64,000 bases of DNA from Paraburkholderia heleia NBRC 101817 (GTDB taxonomy: Bacteria > Pseudomonadota > Gammaproteobacteria > Burkholderiales > Burkholderiaceae), in contig NZ_BBJH01000026.1 in the NCBI RefSeq assembly GCF_000739775.1, positions 1 to 64,000 of the forward strand, written 5' to 3'. The position numbers and the translations under genes are program-made. This document shows, piece after piece, positions 55,744 through 64,000 of the stretch. Each line of letters starts with the position of its first letter. The first letter of the stretch is position 1. A model generated the notes under the pieces. It was not told the DNA's origin. It made no database searches and saw nothing but the letters and a program-made list of their open reading frames with translations.

Positions 55744-55776
55744 TTAACGTTAGCCTTAACGTTAATAGATGTTAAG
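55744..55776 (-). promoter_or_regulatory. Operon I promoter with two LacI-type half-palindromes
   Basis: Minus-strand -35 TTAACA (55771-55776), 17-base spacer, -10 TAACGT (55748-55753). Two AACGTT palindromes (55747-55752, 55759-55764) 12 bases apart cover the -10 and spacer. AACGTT cores are typical of LacI-family operators, and the divergent gene at 55988 encodes such a repressor. Confidence 0.65.
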
Positions 55777-55987
55777 CCGTGACGCGAACTACGGCTATGC
55801 GGGATTTTCCTGGTGGGCCCCGCCCGGAGCTTGCGCCGCGCGCAAGGTTGGTGTGCGCGGGGAACGGTTGACTGCCTGCGCCTGACTGCGCATCTGATAG
55901 AATAGCCAGCACATAAACGGTATCGCTAACGTGACGAGCGCCTAACCCGCGGCGTAACCCGCGAGTCACGAGCGAGTCTTCGCAGAC

Positions 55988-57064
55988 ATGACCTCTCGTA
56001 AGCCCACACCACGCATGGCAAGGCAAACTCCCACGCTCGAGCACGTCGCGAAGCTGGCCGGGGTGTCGCAGATGACCGCGTCGCGCGCGCTCAACGGACG
56101 CCCGGGCGTGTCGCGCGAAACGCGCGACGAAGTGCTGAGAATCGCTTCGGACATCGGTTACGTCGTGAACCGCACGGCGCAGAAACTCTCGGGCGGCCGC
56201 AACGGCATCATCGGCATCATTACCCCCACGCTCGACACGCAGTTCTCGAGCGAACTGGTGCTCGGCGCGGGCCGCGCGGCGCGCGGCGCGGGCATGGAAA
56301 TGCTGGTGTACACCGTGTTCGACGAAGACCGCCATGCGCATCACGACCTGCTCGGGTTGATTCAACAGTTTTCGGACGGCATTCTCGCCATCCTGCCGCG
56401 CGAATCGCTCTGTCTCGAAGCGCTCGCCACGGCCAAAGTGCCGGTGGTGGTGGTCGATCAGCGCGGCACGCTTACGGGTTTTCCTTCGGTATCGGTCGAC
56501 AATTACGGCGGCGCCTGTCTCGCGGTCGAACATCTCGCGGAACTCGGCCACAAGCGCATTGCGTTCCTCGCCGGCGACGAAACCATCGAAGGGGTACGCG
56601 ACCGCCAACGCGGCTATCGCGACACGCTTGCCAAGCTCGGCTTGCCGCGCGAAGACGCGCTGGTTGCCGCGGGCGATCTTTCGCAAATGATGGCCTTCGA
56701 TGTTACGTTCGACCTGCTCAACCTCGCCGATCCGCCCACCGCGATTTTCACGGCCAACGACCAGAGCGCGTTTGGCGTGATCGCCGCAGTCAGGGAAGCG
56801 GGCCTGCGCGTGCCCGACGACATTTCCGTGATCGGGTTCGACGACATTCCCATGTCCGAGCAGTTTCATCCTGCCCTCACTACGATTCGCCAGCCGTTCC
56901 AGCAAATGGCGCGTTCGGCGGTCAATACGCTGCTCGCGCAGATCGCCGGCATCGACGCCGCTTCGCAGCGCATCACACTGCCTGCCGAACTGGTGGTGCG
57001 CGACTCGACCGGGCCGGTGCGAGCCCGGCACCGCCGCTCGCGTCACCAGATCGTTTCGACGTAG
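55988..57064 (+). CDS. LacI-family regulator of sugar operon I
   Basis: Product of 358 residues. The HTH TLEHVAKLAGVSQMTASRALNGRPGVSRETRDEVLRIASDIGYVVN lies at about 16-60. The sensor domain has IIGIITPTLDTQFSSELVLGAGRAARGAGM, VVVVDQRGT, SVDNYGGACLAVEHLAELGHKRIAFLAG and IFTANDQSAFGVIAAV. Divergent from the transport operon with AACGTT operators in between, it should repress it until a sugar, perhaps xylose or an oligosaccharide, binds. A second ATG (56015) is possible. Its last 22 bases overlap the convergent PIN-toxin gene. Confidence 0.88.
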   Translation: MTSRKPTPRMARQTPTLEHVAKLAGVSQMTASRALNGRPGVSRETRDEVLRIASDIGYVVNRTAQKLSGGRNGIIGIITPTLDTQFSSELVLGAGRAARGAGMEMLVYTVFDEDRHAHHDLLGLIQQFSDGILAILPRESLCLEALATAKVPVVVVDQRGTLTGFPSVSVDNYGGACLAVEHLAELGHKRIAFLAGDETIEGVRDRQRGYRDTLAKLGLPREDALVAAGDLSQMMAFDVTFDLLNLADPPTAIFTANDQSAFGVIAAVREAGLRVPDDISVIGFDDIPMSEQFHPALTTIRQPFQQMARSAVNTLLAQIAGIDAASQRITLPAELVVRDSTGPVRARHRRSRHQIVST

Positions 57065-57432
57065 GTCGAGGCGCGCACCTTCGCATCGGAGGTCACGAGC
57101 GCGCCGCCGTGCGTGCGCGCGGTCGCGACGATCAGCCTCTGATGCGAGGTGAGCGCGGGCGGCAGCGTCGCCGCCCGAAACGCAATTTCCGAATCGACCG
57201 GAATCAGGCGCACGCCATCCAGTTTCAAAAACGTCGAAAGCCAGCTGCGCGCGTCCATGGTGAGCCCGAGGCTGCCCGCCTTTACGAACTCCGCAATTTC
57301 GAGCGCGCTGATGGCCGAAATCAGGATCTCGCCGCCGGCGAGTTCACGGTCGATCGCATCGTGAGCTGCCTGGCTCAGCGCTTTCTGCCTGCCCAGCCAG
57401 CACACGAGCGCAAGCGTGTCGAGCGTGATCAT
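57043..57432 (-). CDS. vapC: PIN-domain toxin (VapC-like)
   Basis: Product of 129 residues. PIN-domain RNases cut tRNA or rRNA in toxin-antitoxin systems. The first acidic residue (Asp5, MITLDTLAL), Glu in SALEIAEFV and a late Asp in LVTSDAKV are present, but the usual Asp of the H.DP.DR.I motif is Gln here (TSHQRLIVATA), so catalysis may be weakened or differently arranged. The start overlaps the antitoxin stop by one base (TAATG). The 3' end overlaps the convergent lacI gene by 22 bases. Confidence 0.82.
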   Translation of the reverse strand: MITLDTLALVCWLGRQKALSQAAHDAIDRELAGGEILISAISALEIAEFVKAGSLGLTMDARSWLSTFLKLDGVRLIPVDSEIAFRAATLPPALTSHQRLIVATARTHGGALVTSDAKVRASTYVETIW

Positions 57433-57662
57433 TACTCTTCCTGCTCGGCGGGAACCGGTGCAAGCGCGTGCTTGAGATTGACATGCGTGATCGAGGCCCG
57501 CAGCAACTCGAGCGGATTTTCCGTCTTGCTGCGATACGGCCGGATTTCAATGGTGGGTTGTCCCCGGTCCGTCACGACGACGGTTTCGCCCAGCGTTTCG
57601 ACCTGACGAAACAGCTCGCAGGCGCGGGACTTGAAAATGGCTTTGGATACTCGTTTTTCCAT
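57432..57662 (-). CDS. Phd/YefM-type antitoxin
   Basis: Product of 76 residues. The N-terminal fold KRVSKAIFKSRACELFRQVETLGETVVVTDRGQPTIEIRPY fits Phd/YefM DNA-binding antitoxins; the rest would wrap around the PIN toxin. ATG 57662 is set by GGAGAG six bases upstream; a GTG at 57674 is less likely. First of a two-gene unit with the toxin. A small palindrome at 57719 is a candidate autoregulatory operator. Confidence 0.8.
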   Translation of the reverse strand: MEKRVSKAIFKSRACELFRQVETLGETVVVTDRGQPTIEIRPYRSKTENPLELLRASITHVNLKHALAPVPAEQEE

Positions 57663-57718
57663 GACGCTCTCCACCCATCAAAATTCTATCGGATTTTTAT
57701 TGCATCGGGTCGTTGCAC

Positions 57719-57735
57719 ACACAACCAAATTGTGT
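57719..57735. promoter_or_regulatory. Candidate antitoxin operator
   Basis: ACACAA-N5-TTGTGT inverted repeat, centred 65 bases ahead of the antitoxin ATG. This is a normal position for an autorepression site of a toxin-antitoxin unit. Confidence 0.5.
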
Positions 57736-58604
57736 ATCGCACCCCAATGGCTCTTTATCGGCGTTGCCCAACGGTCTGCTACCTGAATGACGCCCCTGCG
57801 CCGGCAGATCCCGCTCGAACGGACCGCGGGTTTTTACCGGTAACGTCTTTCGCCCGAATACGCCCAGCGGCCCTTGCGCTTTCATGTAATCGATCTGTCT
57901 GGTGATTGCCCGTCAAGCAGTCCGACTTGTGAACGAGCGACCCGCAAGGCACGGCAACAGGGTGTGTTGCTTGCCGGCGGCCAGGCGCGAGGGCGGTGTA
58001 CGCTTCGCTTGCCGACACGGACGCTGCCGCAGGAAAGCGGAGCGCGGGGGGAGATGATTGCTCTTGTTGCAGACCATCGATTAAACAGAAACATAATAAC
58101 GTTACCCTTAACGTTAGATCATGTTAAGTTCCCCGTTTGAACGCCGCCATGCGTGGTTTACCTGGGCTTGGCGAATTCATGCGGAGTCCGCGTAAACCCC
58201 GCCGGAGCCCGGTCTGGCAAGGAAAGAGCGCCTGGTAAGCCGGCAACAGCGTACTGCAAAAAAGTACCGTTCCGGCTAACGTTAAATGTGCGGTGAGAAA
58301 AGTCGTAACGCCCATTCGCGACACTCGTAATCATCCCTGCCCCCATATCGTCACACTCGCTAATCCGGATCATCCGGGAATGGCGGCTTCGACGAAGGCT
58401 CCACGTCGAAATGGACGATGAATGCATGCAGCGGCTCGCGCCGTCTCACCTGGCGGTTGCGTTGCGGCTCGCGTTCACCGCCCGTCAGGTCGCGCGTTTG
58501 AGCGGTTATCGCAACCCTCCCGCGCGGCGCATTTGCGGTGGACGCGAAAGCGTCCTTCGACCCTTTGTTCACCATGGCACGCTTCCCCTACGCAAACCGG
58601 CACG
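57736..58604. other. 870-base gap without a convincing gene
   Basis: Several short open frames exist (for example 57697-57885 and 57779-58018, both minus), but none has a ribosome site, family resemblance or normal composition. The gap holds a near copy of the operon I promoter/operator (58098-58127) and a third AACGTT element at 58278-58283. It looks like a former gene location or a spacer carrying regulatory sites. Confidence 0.55.
58098..58127 (-). promoter_or_regulatory. Second copy of the operon I promoter/operator, no gene behind it
   Basis: AACGTT at 58098-58103 and 58110-58115, 12 bases apart, then TGTTAA at 58122-58127. Spacing and bases repeat those at 55747-55776 almost exactly, giving minus-strand -35 TTAACA, 17-base spacer and -10 TAACGT. 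The nearest downstream gene is the antitoxin, about 430 bases away. Confidence 0.6.
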
Positions 58605-59735
58605 TCAAACGACGGCTTGAACGTTCTCCCCCACCTGGGGGCGCTCGAACGCCACGGCGGCCCCCTTCGCATCGAACAGCGTGACCGCCGACGAGGCCAC
58701 CTTGATGCCCACGCGTGCGCCCGGCTCGTATTGCGCGTCCTTTTTGTCGAGCTTGAGTGAGATGGCGTGCGCCATGCCGTCGAGGCACGCATGCAGGATC
58801 GAGACATCGCCCAGATGCTCGACCAGTTCCACGCGAGCGGCGATGCCTTCATCCGCGAGTCCGATGCTCAGGTGTTCGGCGCGCACACCCAGGGTCAACT
58901 CGCCGTTGAGTGCGCGATCCGGACGGCCTGACAACGCAACGCGGTGGCTCGCACCCGCAAGCGCGAGGACGGTTTGCGTACCGTTTTGCGACACGACCGT
59001 GGCGCTGAGCATGTTCATTTGCGGCGAACCGATAAAGCCGCCGACAAAGCGGTTCGCGGGCCGGTCGTACAGATCGAGCGGCGCGCCCGTCTGCTCGATG
59101 TTCCCCTTGTTGAACACCACGATCTGCTCGCCGAGCGTCATCGCCTCGACCTGATCGTGCGTGACGTAGATCATCGTCGTGCCGAGTTCGCGGTGCAGCT
59201 TCGCCAGTTCGATGCGCATCTGCACGCGCAGCGCGGCATCGAGATTCGACAGCGGCTCGTCGAACAGAAACACGCGCGGCTTGCGCACGATCGCGCGGCC
59301 AATCGCAACGCGCTGCCGCTGGCCGCCCGAGAGCGCCTTGGGCTTGCGTTCGAGCAGGTGCGTGATCTGCAGGATTTCGGCGGCGCGGCCCACGATCTCG
59401 CGCACTTCGCGCTTCGATTTTCCCGAGAGCTTCAGCGAAAAGCCCATATTCTCAGCAACCGTCATATGCGGGTAGAGCGCATAGCTCTGGAACACCATCG
59501 ACACGCCGCGATCCACAGGCTGCAGATCGTTCACGCGTATGCCGTCGATCAGAATGTCGCCGCCGCTCACTTCCTCGAGTCCGGCGATCATGCGCAGCAT
59601 GGTCGACTTCCCGCAACCCGACGGCCCGACGAATACCGTGAACTGTCCGTCGGGAATATGAAGATCGATGCCCTGAATGATCTGCGGACCTTCGCCATAC
59701 GTCTTCGCGACGTTGCGCAATGCGAGTTCGCCCAT
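58605..59735 (-). CDS. Sugar ABC transporter ATPase (MalK/UgpC type), operon II
   Basis: Product of 376 residues. Walker A GPSGCGKST, Q-loop VFQSYALYPHMTVAENMGFSL, signature LSGGQRQRVAIGRAIV, Walker B VFLFDEPLSNLDAALR and a C-terminal TOBE-type domain are intact. Same length as the operon I ATPase and clearly a paralogue. Last gene of operon II, 95 bases after the GH1 gene. The two operons could share ATPases in vivo. Confidence 0.92.
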   Translation of the reverse strand: MGELALRNVAKTYGEGPQIIQGIDLHIPDGQFTVFVGPSGCGKSTMLRMIAGLEEVSGGDILIDGIRVNDLQPVDRGVSMVFQSYALYPHMTVAENMGFSLKLSGKSKREVREIVGRAAEILQITHLLERKPKALSGGQRQRVAIGRAIVRKPRVFLFDEPLSNLDAALRVQMRIELAKLHRELGTTMIYVTHDQVEAMTLGEQIVVFNKGNIEQTGAPLDLYDRPANRFVGGFIGSPQMNMLSATVVSQNGTQTVLALAGASHRVALSGRPDRALNGELTLGVRAEHLSIGLADEGIAARVELVEHLGDVSILHACLDGMAHAISLKLDKKDAQYEPGARVGIKVASSAVTLFDAKGAAVAFERPQVGENVQAVV

Positions 59736-59830
59736 TGTTACGTCCTCCTTGTTGCTCTTGCTTGCTGTCCCGCGCGAGACGGTGTGTCTTCCCGCTTCGC
59801 GCAGGTTACGGTGCTGTCTGTGTGGCCGCG

Positions 59831-61168
59831 TTAGCGTGCCGCCTCTTCGGCGGCGTGCTCCGCGATAACCTCGCTATACCAGTGCGCACTGTCCTTCAGC
59901 GTGCGCTTCTGGGTCTCGTAGTCGACGTACACCATGCCGAAGCGTTTGTCGTAACCGGACGCCCATTCGAAGTTGTCCAGCATGCTCCACGCGAAATAAC
60001 CCGCCACGTCCACGCCCAGTCGTGCAGCGTCGGACAGCGCGGCCAGGTGCAGATCGAGGAAGTGGATGCGGTCGGTGTCCTGCACGCGGCCGTTCTCGAG
60101 CACGTCTTTCGACGCGCAGCCGTTCTCGGTGATGAAGATCGGCGGCAGCCTGTACTCGGCATTAAGCTTCGTGAGCAGTTCGGTCAGGCCTTCCGGATAG
60201 ACTTCCCAGTCCATGTCCGTAAAGCCGTGCACGCCAGGCGGACGCTTGTCGCCCGAAGCACTCGCGAAGATACGCGTGTAATAGTTGATGCCGAGAAAGT
60301 CGAGCGGCGTGCCGATGATGTCGAAGTCGCCTTCGCGAATCACCTCTTGCGGGCCGTTCGCGCCATACCATTGCAACGCTTCGGCCGGATATTCGCCCTT
60401 GAAGATCGGGTCCATGTACCAGCGCACGAACTTCGCATATTCGAGCGAGGCGGCAACGAGGTCCTCAGGCGCGTCGGTCGCGCCATGTGCCGGCGACTGG
60501 TTGAGCACGATGCCGAGCGGCGCCTTCACGCCATCGGCGCGCATGGCCTGAACGGCAAGGCCATGCGAAAGCAGCAGGTGATGCGCAACGTGCGCCGCCT
60601 TCTTCAGGTCGGCGTTGCCCGGCGCGAAGTAGCCCGTTGCGTTGCCGAGCCACGCGGTGCACCAGGGCTCGTTGTGCGTGGCGATCGAAGCCACGCGGTC
60701 GCCCAGCACGCGGCCGATCTTGCGCGCGTAGTCGGCGAAACGATAAGCCGTGTCACGGCTCTCCCAGCCGTTCTGCTGCGTCTGCAACGCTTGCGGCAAG
60801 TCCCAGTGATACAGCGTCGCGAACGGCTGGATGCCGCGCTCGAGCAAGCCGTCGACCAGACGCTCGTAGAACGCGAGGCCTTTCTCGTTGTACGCGCCGC
60901 GACCATCCGGCTGCACGCGCGGCCATGCGATCGAAAAGCGATAGGCATTGACGCCCATCTGCGCCATCAGATCGAGATCTTCCTCGAAGCGGTGGTAGTG
61001 ATCGCAGGCCACGTCGCCGCTCTCGCCTTTCACCACCTTGCCGGGTACGCGGCAGAACGTGTCCCAGATCGATTCGCCACGGCCGTCTTCACGGGCCGCG
61101 CCTTCGATCTGATACGAACTGGTGGCCACGCCCCAGACGAAATTTTCCTTGAATCGAAACGTCGGCAT
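59831..61168 (-). CDS. GH1 beta-glucosidase
   Basis: Product of 445 residues, full GH1 barrel. N-terminal FVWGVATSSYQIEGAAREDGRGESIWDTF, acid/base Glu in THNEPWC near residue 165, nucleophile Glu in FITENGC near 350, and WSMLDNFEWASGYDKRFGMVYVDY near 400. It hydrolyses beta-glucosides such as cellobiose in the cytoplasm after uptake by the surrounding transporter. Start ATG 61168 is where family homology begins, although the frame is open further upstream; only a distant AGGA is seen. Confidence 0.92.
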   Translation of the reverse strand: MPTFRFKENFVWGVATSSYQIEGAAREDGRGESIWDTFCRVPGKVVKGESGDVACDHYHRFEEDLDLMAQMGVNAYRFSIAWPRVQPDGRGAYNEKGLAFYERLVDGLLERGIQPFATLYHWDLPQALQTQQNGWESRDTAYRFADYARKIGRVLGDRVASIATHNEPWCTAWLGNATGYFAPGNADLKKAAHVAHHLLLSHGLAVQAMRADGVKAPLGIVLNQSPAHGATDAPEDLVAASLEYAKFVRWYMDPIFKGEYPAEALQWYGANGPQEVIREGDFDIIGTPLDFLGINYYTRIFASASGDKRPPGVHGFTDMDWEVYPEGLTELLTKLNAEYRLPPIFITENGCASKDVLENGRVQDTDRIHFLDLHLAALSDAARLGVDVAGYFAWSMLDNFEWASGYDKRFGMVYVDYETQKRTLKDSAHWYSEVIAEHAAEEAAR

Positions 61169-61236
61169 AACAATAGGTATCCTGATTAGTTGCGTCCGGT
61201 TTTTTGTGAGCGGACATGTTACGAATGAAGAGAAAC

Positions 61237-62067
61237 TCAGGCCTTGACCGCGCCGGTCGTTAAACCGTCGATCAAGCGCCGCGAGGTGAAAGCGAACAGC
61301 ACCAGCAACGGCACCACGGCGACCGCTGAGCCCGCCATCACCGCGCCCCAGTCCGAATTGGTCGGGCTTTGCAGAATGCGCAGCGCGAGGGGCAGCGTGT
61401 ACATCGACGGCGAACGCAGCACCACCAGCGCGGAGAGAAAGTTGTTCCAGGCCTGAATGAAACTGATGAGCCCGAGCGTGCCCAGTGCCGGCCCGAGCAG
61501 CGGCAGCACGATGCTCCAGTAGATACGGAACTCGCCGCAGCCGTCGATGCGCGCCGCCTCGATCAGGTCGGACGGAATGGCCGAGGCAATGTACTGGCGC
61601 ATGAGGAACACGCCGAGCGCGGCAGCCGCGCCGGGCACATACAGCGCGCGCGGCTGATTGATCCAGCCGAGCAGGTTCATCGTCATGAAGGTCGGAATCA
61701 TGCTGAGGAACGGCGGCACCAGCATGGCCGTGAGCGCAACGGCAAAGAGCGTTTTCTTGAAGCGGAACTCGTACATCGCAAACGCGTAACCGGCCATCGA
61801 GGTGACGAGTAGTGTCAGCACGGTCTGGATCGTCGCCGTGTAGAAGCTCCAGCCCAGATTGCGCCAGAACGGAATGTGGCGCATGAGCGACGCCATGTTG
61901 TCGAGAAACGCATTGCCGAACCACAGCGGCGGCGGCATCGAGAAAATCTCGGAACTCGTGTGCGTGGCGAACACGAACATGAACCAGAACGGCGAGAACA
62001 TCAGCACCGCGCCGGCCAGCACGACGGCATAACCGGTATAACGCGCCTTGTTTTTCGACAGTTTCAT
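61237..62067 (-). CDS. Sugar ABC permease (MalG type), operon II
   Basis: Product of 276 residues with six helices and the EAA loop LIEAARIDGCGEFRIYWSIVLPLLGPALG near residue 185. Start ATG 62067 overlaps the stop of the MalF-type gene by four bases (ATGA), indicating coupling; the longer frame to 62154 lies inside that gene. Works with the 341-residue permease as a CUT1 importer, probably for beta-glucosides. Confidence 0.92.
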   Translation of the reverse strand: MKLSKNKARYTGYAVVLAGAVLMFSPFWFMFVFATHTSSEIFSMPPPLWFGNAFLDNMASLMRHIPFWRNLGWSFYTATIQTVLTLLVTSMAGYAFAMYEFRFKKTLFAVALTAMLVPPFLSMIPTFMTMNLLGWINQPRALYVPGAAAALGVFLMRQYIASAIPSDLIEAARIDGCGEFRIYWSIVLPLLGPALGTLGLISFIQAWNNFLSALVVLRSPSMYTLPLALRILQSPTNSDWGAVMAGSAVAVVPLLVLFAFTSRRLIDGLTTGAVKA

Positions 62068-63089
62068 CGCTGAGCCTCTTCTTTCATGCCGCTGCGGTGG
62101 AAAATGCGCGTGTTGAGCCACATCAGCGCGGAAATCGTGATAAAGAGCAGCCACGCAATCGAACTAGCCGTGCCGAAGTCGCCGTCGTGGAATGCCGTGC
62201 GATACATGTAGACGGCCGTCGTCAGGCCGGACTGGCTCGTGCCCATGCCTTCGTTCGGCAGCAGGATGAAAGGCTCTTCGAACAGTTGCAGGCCGCCGAT
62301 GATCGAAAGCGTGACCGCGAAGAAGATCATCGGCTTGAGAAGCGGTATCGTGATGCGCGTGAACTGTTGCCAGCCATTGGCGCCGTCGATGCGTGCCGCT
62401 TCGTAAATGTCCTTCGGAATGGTCTGCAGCGCGGACAGATAAAGCACCGTATTCCAGCCCACGTAACGCCAGAAGACGACGACCGAGACCGCCGGCTTCA
62501 CATTTGCCGGGTTATACAGCCACTCGACCGGTTTCGAAGGCACGATCCAGTGCAGCCCCGGAATTTTGCCGATTTCGGCGATGGCGAGGTTGATCATGCC
62601 GAACTCGGTCGAATACAGCGACGAGAAGATCAGCGCGATCGCCACGCTCGAGGTGATGAAGGGCAGAAAATACAGCCCGACGACGAAATTACGCCAGCGG
62701 CGAAATGCAGTTTGCAGAAAGAACGCGAGCGGCAGCGCAATGAGGTGCTGCGGCACGCCGGACATGACCGCCATCGAAGCCGTGTTGTAGAGCGATTTCC
62801 AGTACCACGGGTCAGTCAGCGTGAACGTGAAGTTCGACAGGCCCACCCACTTCATGCTCGCCAGTCCCGCCGTCGCGTCCCAGCTCTGGAACGAGAGATA
62901 CAGCGAAAACAGCAGCGGAAAGGCGAGGAATACGGCGAACAGCAGGAAAAACGGCGCGAGAAACAGGTATGGCGCGATCTTGACCGGATTGAACCGCGGT
63001 TTTCCACGAGCGTGGGCGAGCGGCGCAAGCGTATCGCGCACGAGCCCTTCCCGGGAGACCTGTTCAGTTGTGGGCAGAGGAGAGTTCAT
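62064..63089 (-). CDS. Sugar ABC permease (MalF type), operon II
   Basis: Product of 341 residues. A cytoplasmic tail of about 40 residues is followed by six helices and the EAA loop DIYEAARIDGANGWQQFTRITIPLLKPMI near residue 250. It lies about 105 bases after the binding-protein gene. Pair of the MalG-type permease with which it overlaps. Confidence 0.92.
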   Translation of the reverse strand: MNSPLPTTEQVSREGLVRDTLAPLAHARGKPRFNPVKIAPYLFLAPFFLLFAVFLAFPLLFSLYLSFQSWDATAGLASMKWVGLSNFTFTLTDPWYWKSLYNTASMAVMSGVPQHLIALPLAFFLQTAFRRWRNFVVGLYFLPFITSSVAIALIFSSLYSTEFGMINLAIAEIGKIPGLHWIVPSKPVEWLYNPANVKPAVSVVVFWRYVGWNTVLYLSALQTIPKDIYEAARIDGANGWQQFTRITIPLLKPMIFFAVTLSIIGGLQLFEEPFILLPNEGMGTSQSGLTTAVYMYRTAFHDGDFGTASSIAWLLFITISALMWLNTRIFHRSGMKEEAQR

Positions 63090-63195
63090 CGATAGTTCCG
63101 TCCATTCGGGCGTGGCCGGCCGGGGCGGCCGGTCACGCTGTTGCAGCGGGCTTCAAGGCGCGGCAACGGGCGCCGCGCCGTTTCATTGGAACCGC

Positions 63196-64000
63196 TTAGC
63201 GGCGGACTCGATGCGTGATCTCAGCCTGTGCTTCCTGCAGCGCCTGGTGGATGTCCTCGTTGCTGTCGACCACCTTGTCGAGCGCCGAGTGGACCGCCTC
63301 TTCGGCGACCTGGTCATACTTGCTGCGCTGGATCGCCGGGATATGCTCGGCGGCGTCACGCCAGATCAGGCGAGCCTTCTCGTTGCCGAGGAATGCCACG
63401 GGCTGCGCGAAAAAGTCGTCGTGCTGCGCGGAAAGCAGCGCCGGGAAGGCGTCGATCGAGCGGAACGAAGCGAGCTGCTCGTCCGTGCGCGTCGTCAGGA
63501 ACTTGATGAATTCCCACGACAGCTGCTTTTGCGTGGCCTTCGCCGGAATCGACCAGAACGTGCCGCCGAACGATGCATAAGCGCCGCCGGGCAGATTCGT
63601 TGCGCGCCACAGACCCTTCGTATCCGGCGCGATCCACGACGAGAGGTGGCCGCCGAGCCATGCGCCCATCATTTGCGTGGCCACCGTGCCGCGCTTGAAG
63701 CTTTCGGCCCATTCGTTCGACCACGGCGTGATCTTCGCGTCGAGACCGAGATCACGCGCCTTCTTCGCCAGCTCGAATGCCTTCACGAAGCGCGGCGAGG
63801 TCACGACCGGATTGCCGGCCTTGTCGAAGTACACGCCGTCGCCTTCTTTCAGGTCGGCGCGGATATAGATGTCTTCGATATCGCGCGACGATGCCATCAG
63901 GTACGCGCCCGTCGCCTTCTTGATCTTCTGCCCGGCCGCGAGATACGAGTCCCACGACCTGGTCAGATCGGCTTCGGTCACGCCTGCCTTGTCGAGAATG
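63196..64000 (-). CDS. Sugar ABC transporter binding protein, operon II (5' end beyond window)
   Basis: The 3' 268 codons of a carbohydrate-binding protein; the frame runs open to the right edge (ILDKAGVTEADLTRSWDSYLAAGQKI). SBP type 1 features: AESFKRGTVATQMMGAWLGGHLSSW, GGAYASFGGTFWSIPAKATQKQLSWEFIKFLTT and the C-terminal HSALDKVVDSNEDIHQALQEAQAEI. The signal peptide and operon II promoter lie outside the window. It supplies the sugar to the permeases downstream. Confidence 0.9.
   Translation of the reverse strand, partial: ILDKAGVTEADLTRSWDSYLAAGQKIKKATGAYLMASSRDIEDIYIRADLKEGDGVYFDKAGNPVVTSPRFVKAFELAKKARDLGLDAKITPWSNEWAESFKRGTVATQMMGAWLGGHLSSWIAPDTKGLWRATNLPGGAYASFGGTFWSIPAKATQKQLSWEFIKFLTTRTDEQLASFRSIDAFPALLSAQHDDFFAQPVAFLGNEKARLIWRDAAEHIPAIQRSKYDQVAEEAVHSALDKVVDSNEDIHQALQEAQAEITHRVRR

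Noticed and set aside
55772..57046. 424-residue minus-strand frame opposite lacI
   Set aside because: Low-information antisense frame; the plus-strand LacI protein has an intact HTH and sensor domain.
57697..58018. Short minus-strand frames in the gap behind the duplicate promoter
   Set aside because: No ribosome sites, no family resemblance and odd composition. Kept only as a note because a small transcript could still start at the duplicate promoter.

Overview
The window is GC-rich DNA, densely packed with catabolic operons of a kind typical of soil and plant-associated Burkholderiaceae (Paraburkholderia/Caballeronia/Burkholderia type). That assignment is an inference from gene content and codon use: ferulate/vanillate genes, an rbs operon, a GntP/3-hydroxybutyrate cluster, a Burkholderia-type porin fragment and a type VI secretion remnant. 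No rRNA, tRNA or CRISPR was seen.

Layout. Positions 1-4130 are a decayed, AT-richer patch: the 5' end of a vgrG gene running off the left edge, a truncated and frameshifted tssC, a degenerate IS630-family relic, and an apparently intact IS630-family element (2515-3609) that splits a 102-codon gene which can be re-joined exactly across the insertion. Positions 4131-12332 hold a BON-domain protein, a repeat-tailed lipoprotein, a membrane TPR protein and two large glucosidases (GH63-like and GH133 debranching-like). A tannase-family esterase (12641-14404) converges on a LacI-type regulator that ends the ribose operon rbsKDACB (14401-20545).

Positions 20785-25764 form a hydroxy-acid module: a hydroxyacyl dehydrogenase, a sigma-54 activator, two matching activator sites, a sigma-54 promoter, a GntP permease and 3-hydroxybutyrate dehydrogenase. 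Positions 25881-30190 encode a periplasmic sugar-binding lipoprotein translationally coupled to a two-domain c-di-GMP enzyme with a periplasmic sensor. An MFS exporter and a porin relic follow.

Positions 32842-44842 are a complete lower phenylpropanoid route: vanR-vanA-vanB, then the opposing unit ech-vdh-fcs-acd-transporter under a MarR repressor whose palindrome is exactly the -35/-10 spacer of the ech promoter. Ferulate goes to feruloyl-CoA, vanillin, vanillate and protocatechuate.

Positions 47075-55691 are a seven-gene leftward operon: binding protein, two permeases, ATPase, GH3 glycosidase, a xylose-dehydrogenase-like SDR and an SMP-30 lactonase. This suggests uptake of short xylosides, hydrolysis and non-phosphorylative xylose oxidation, controlled by the divergent LacI gene at 55988. 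A toxin-antitoxin pair follows, then a 0.9-kb gap that carries an unexplained second copy of the operon's promoter/operator. The last part (58605-64000) is the 3' portion of a second, similar sugar operon with a GH1 beta-glucosidase, cut by the window edge.
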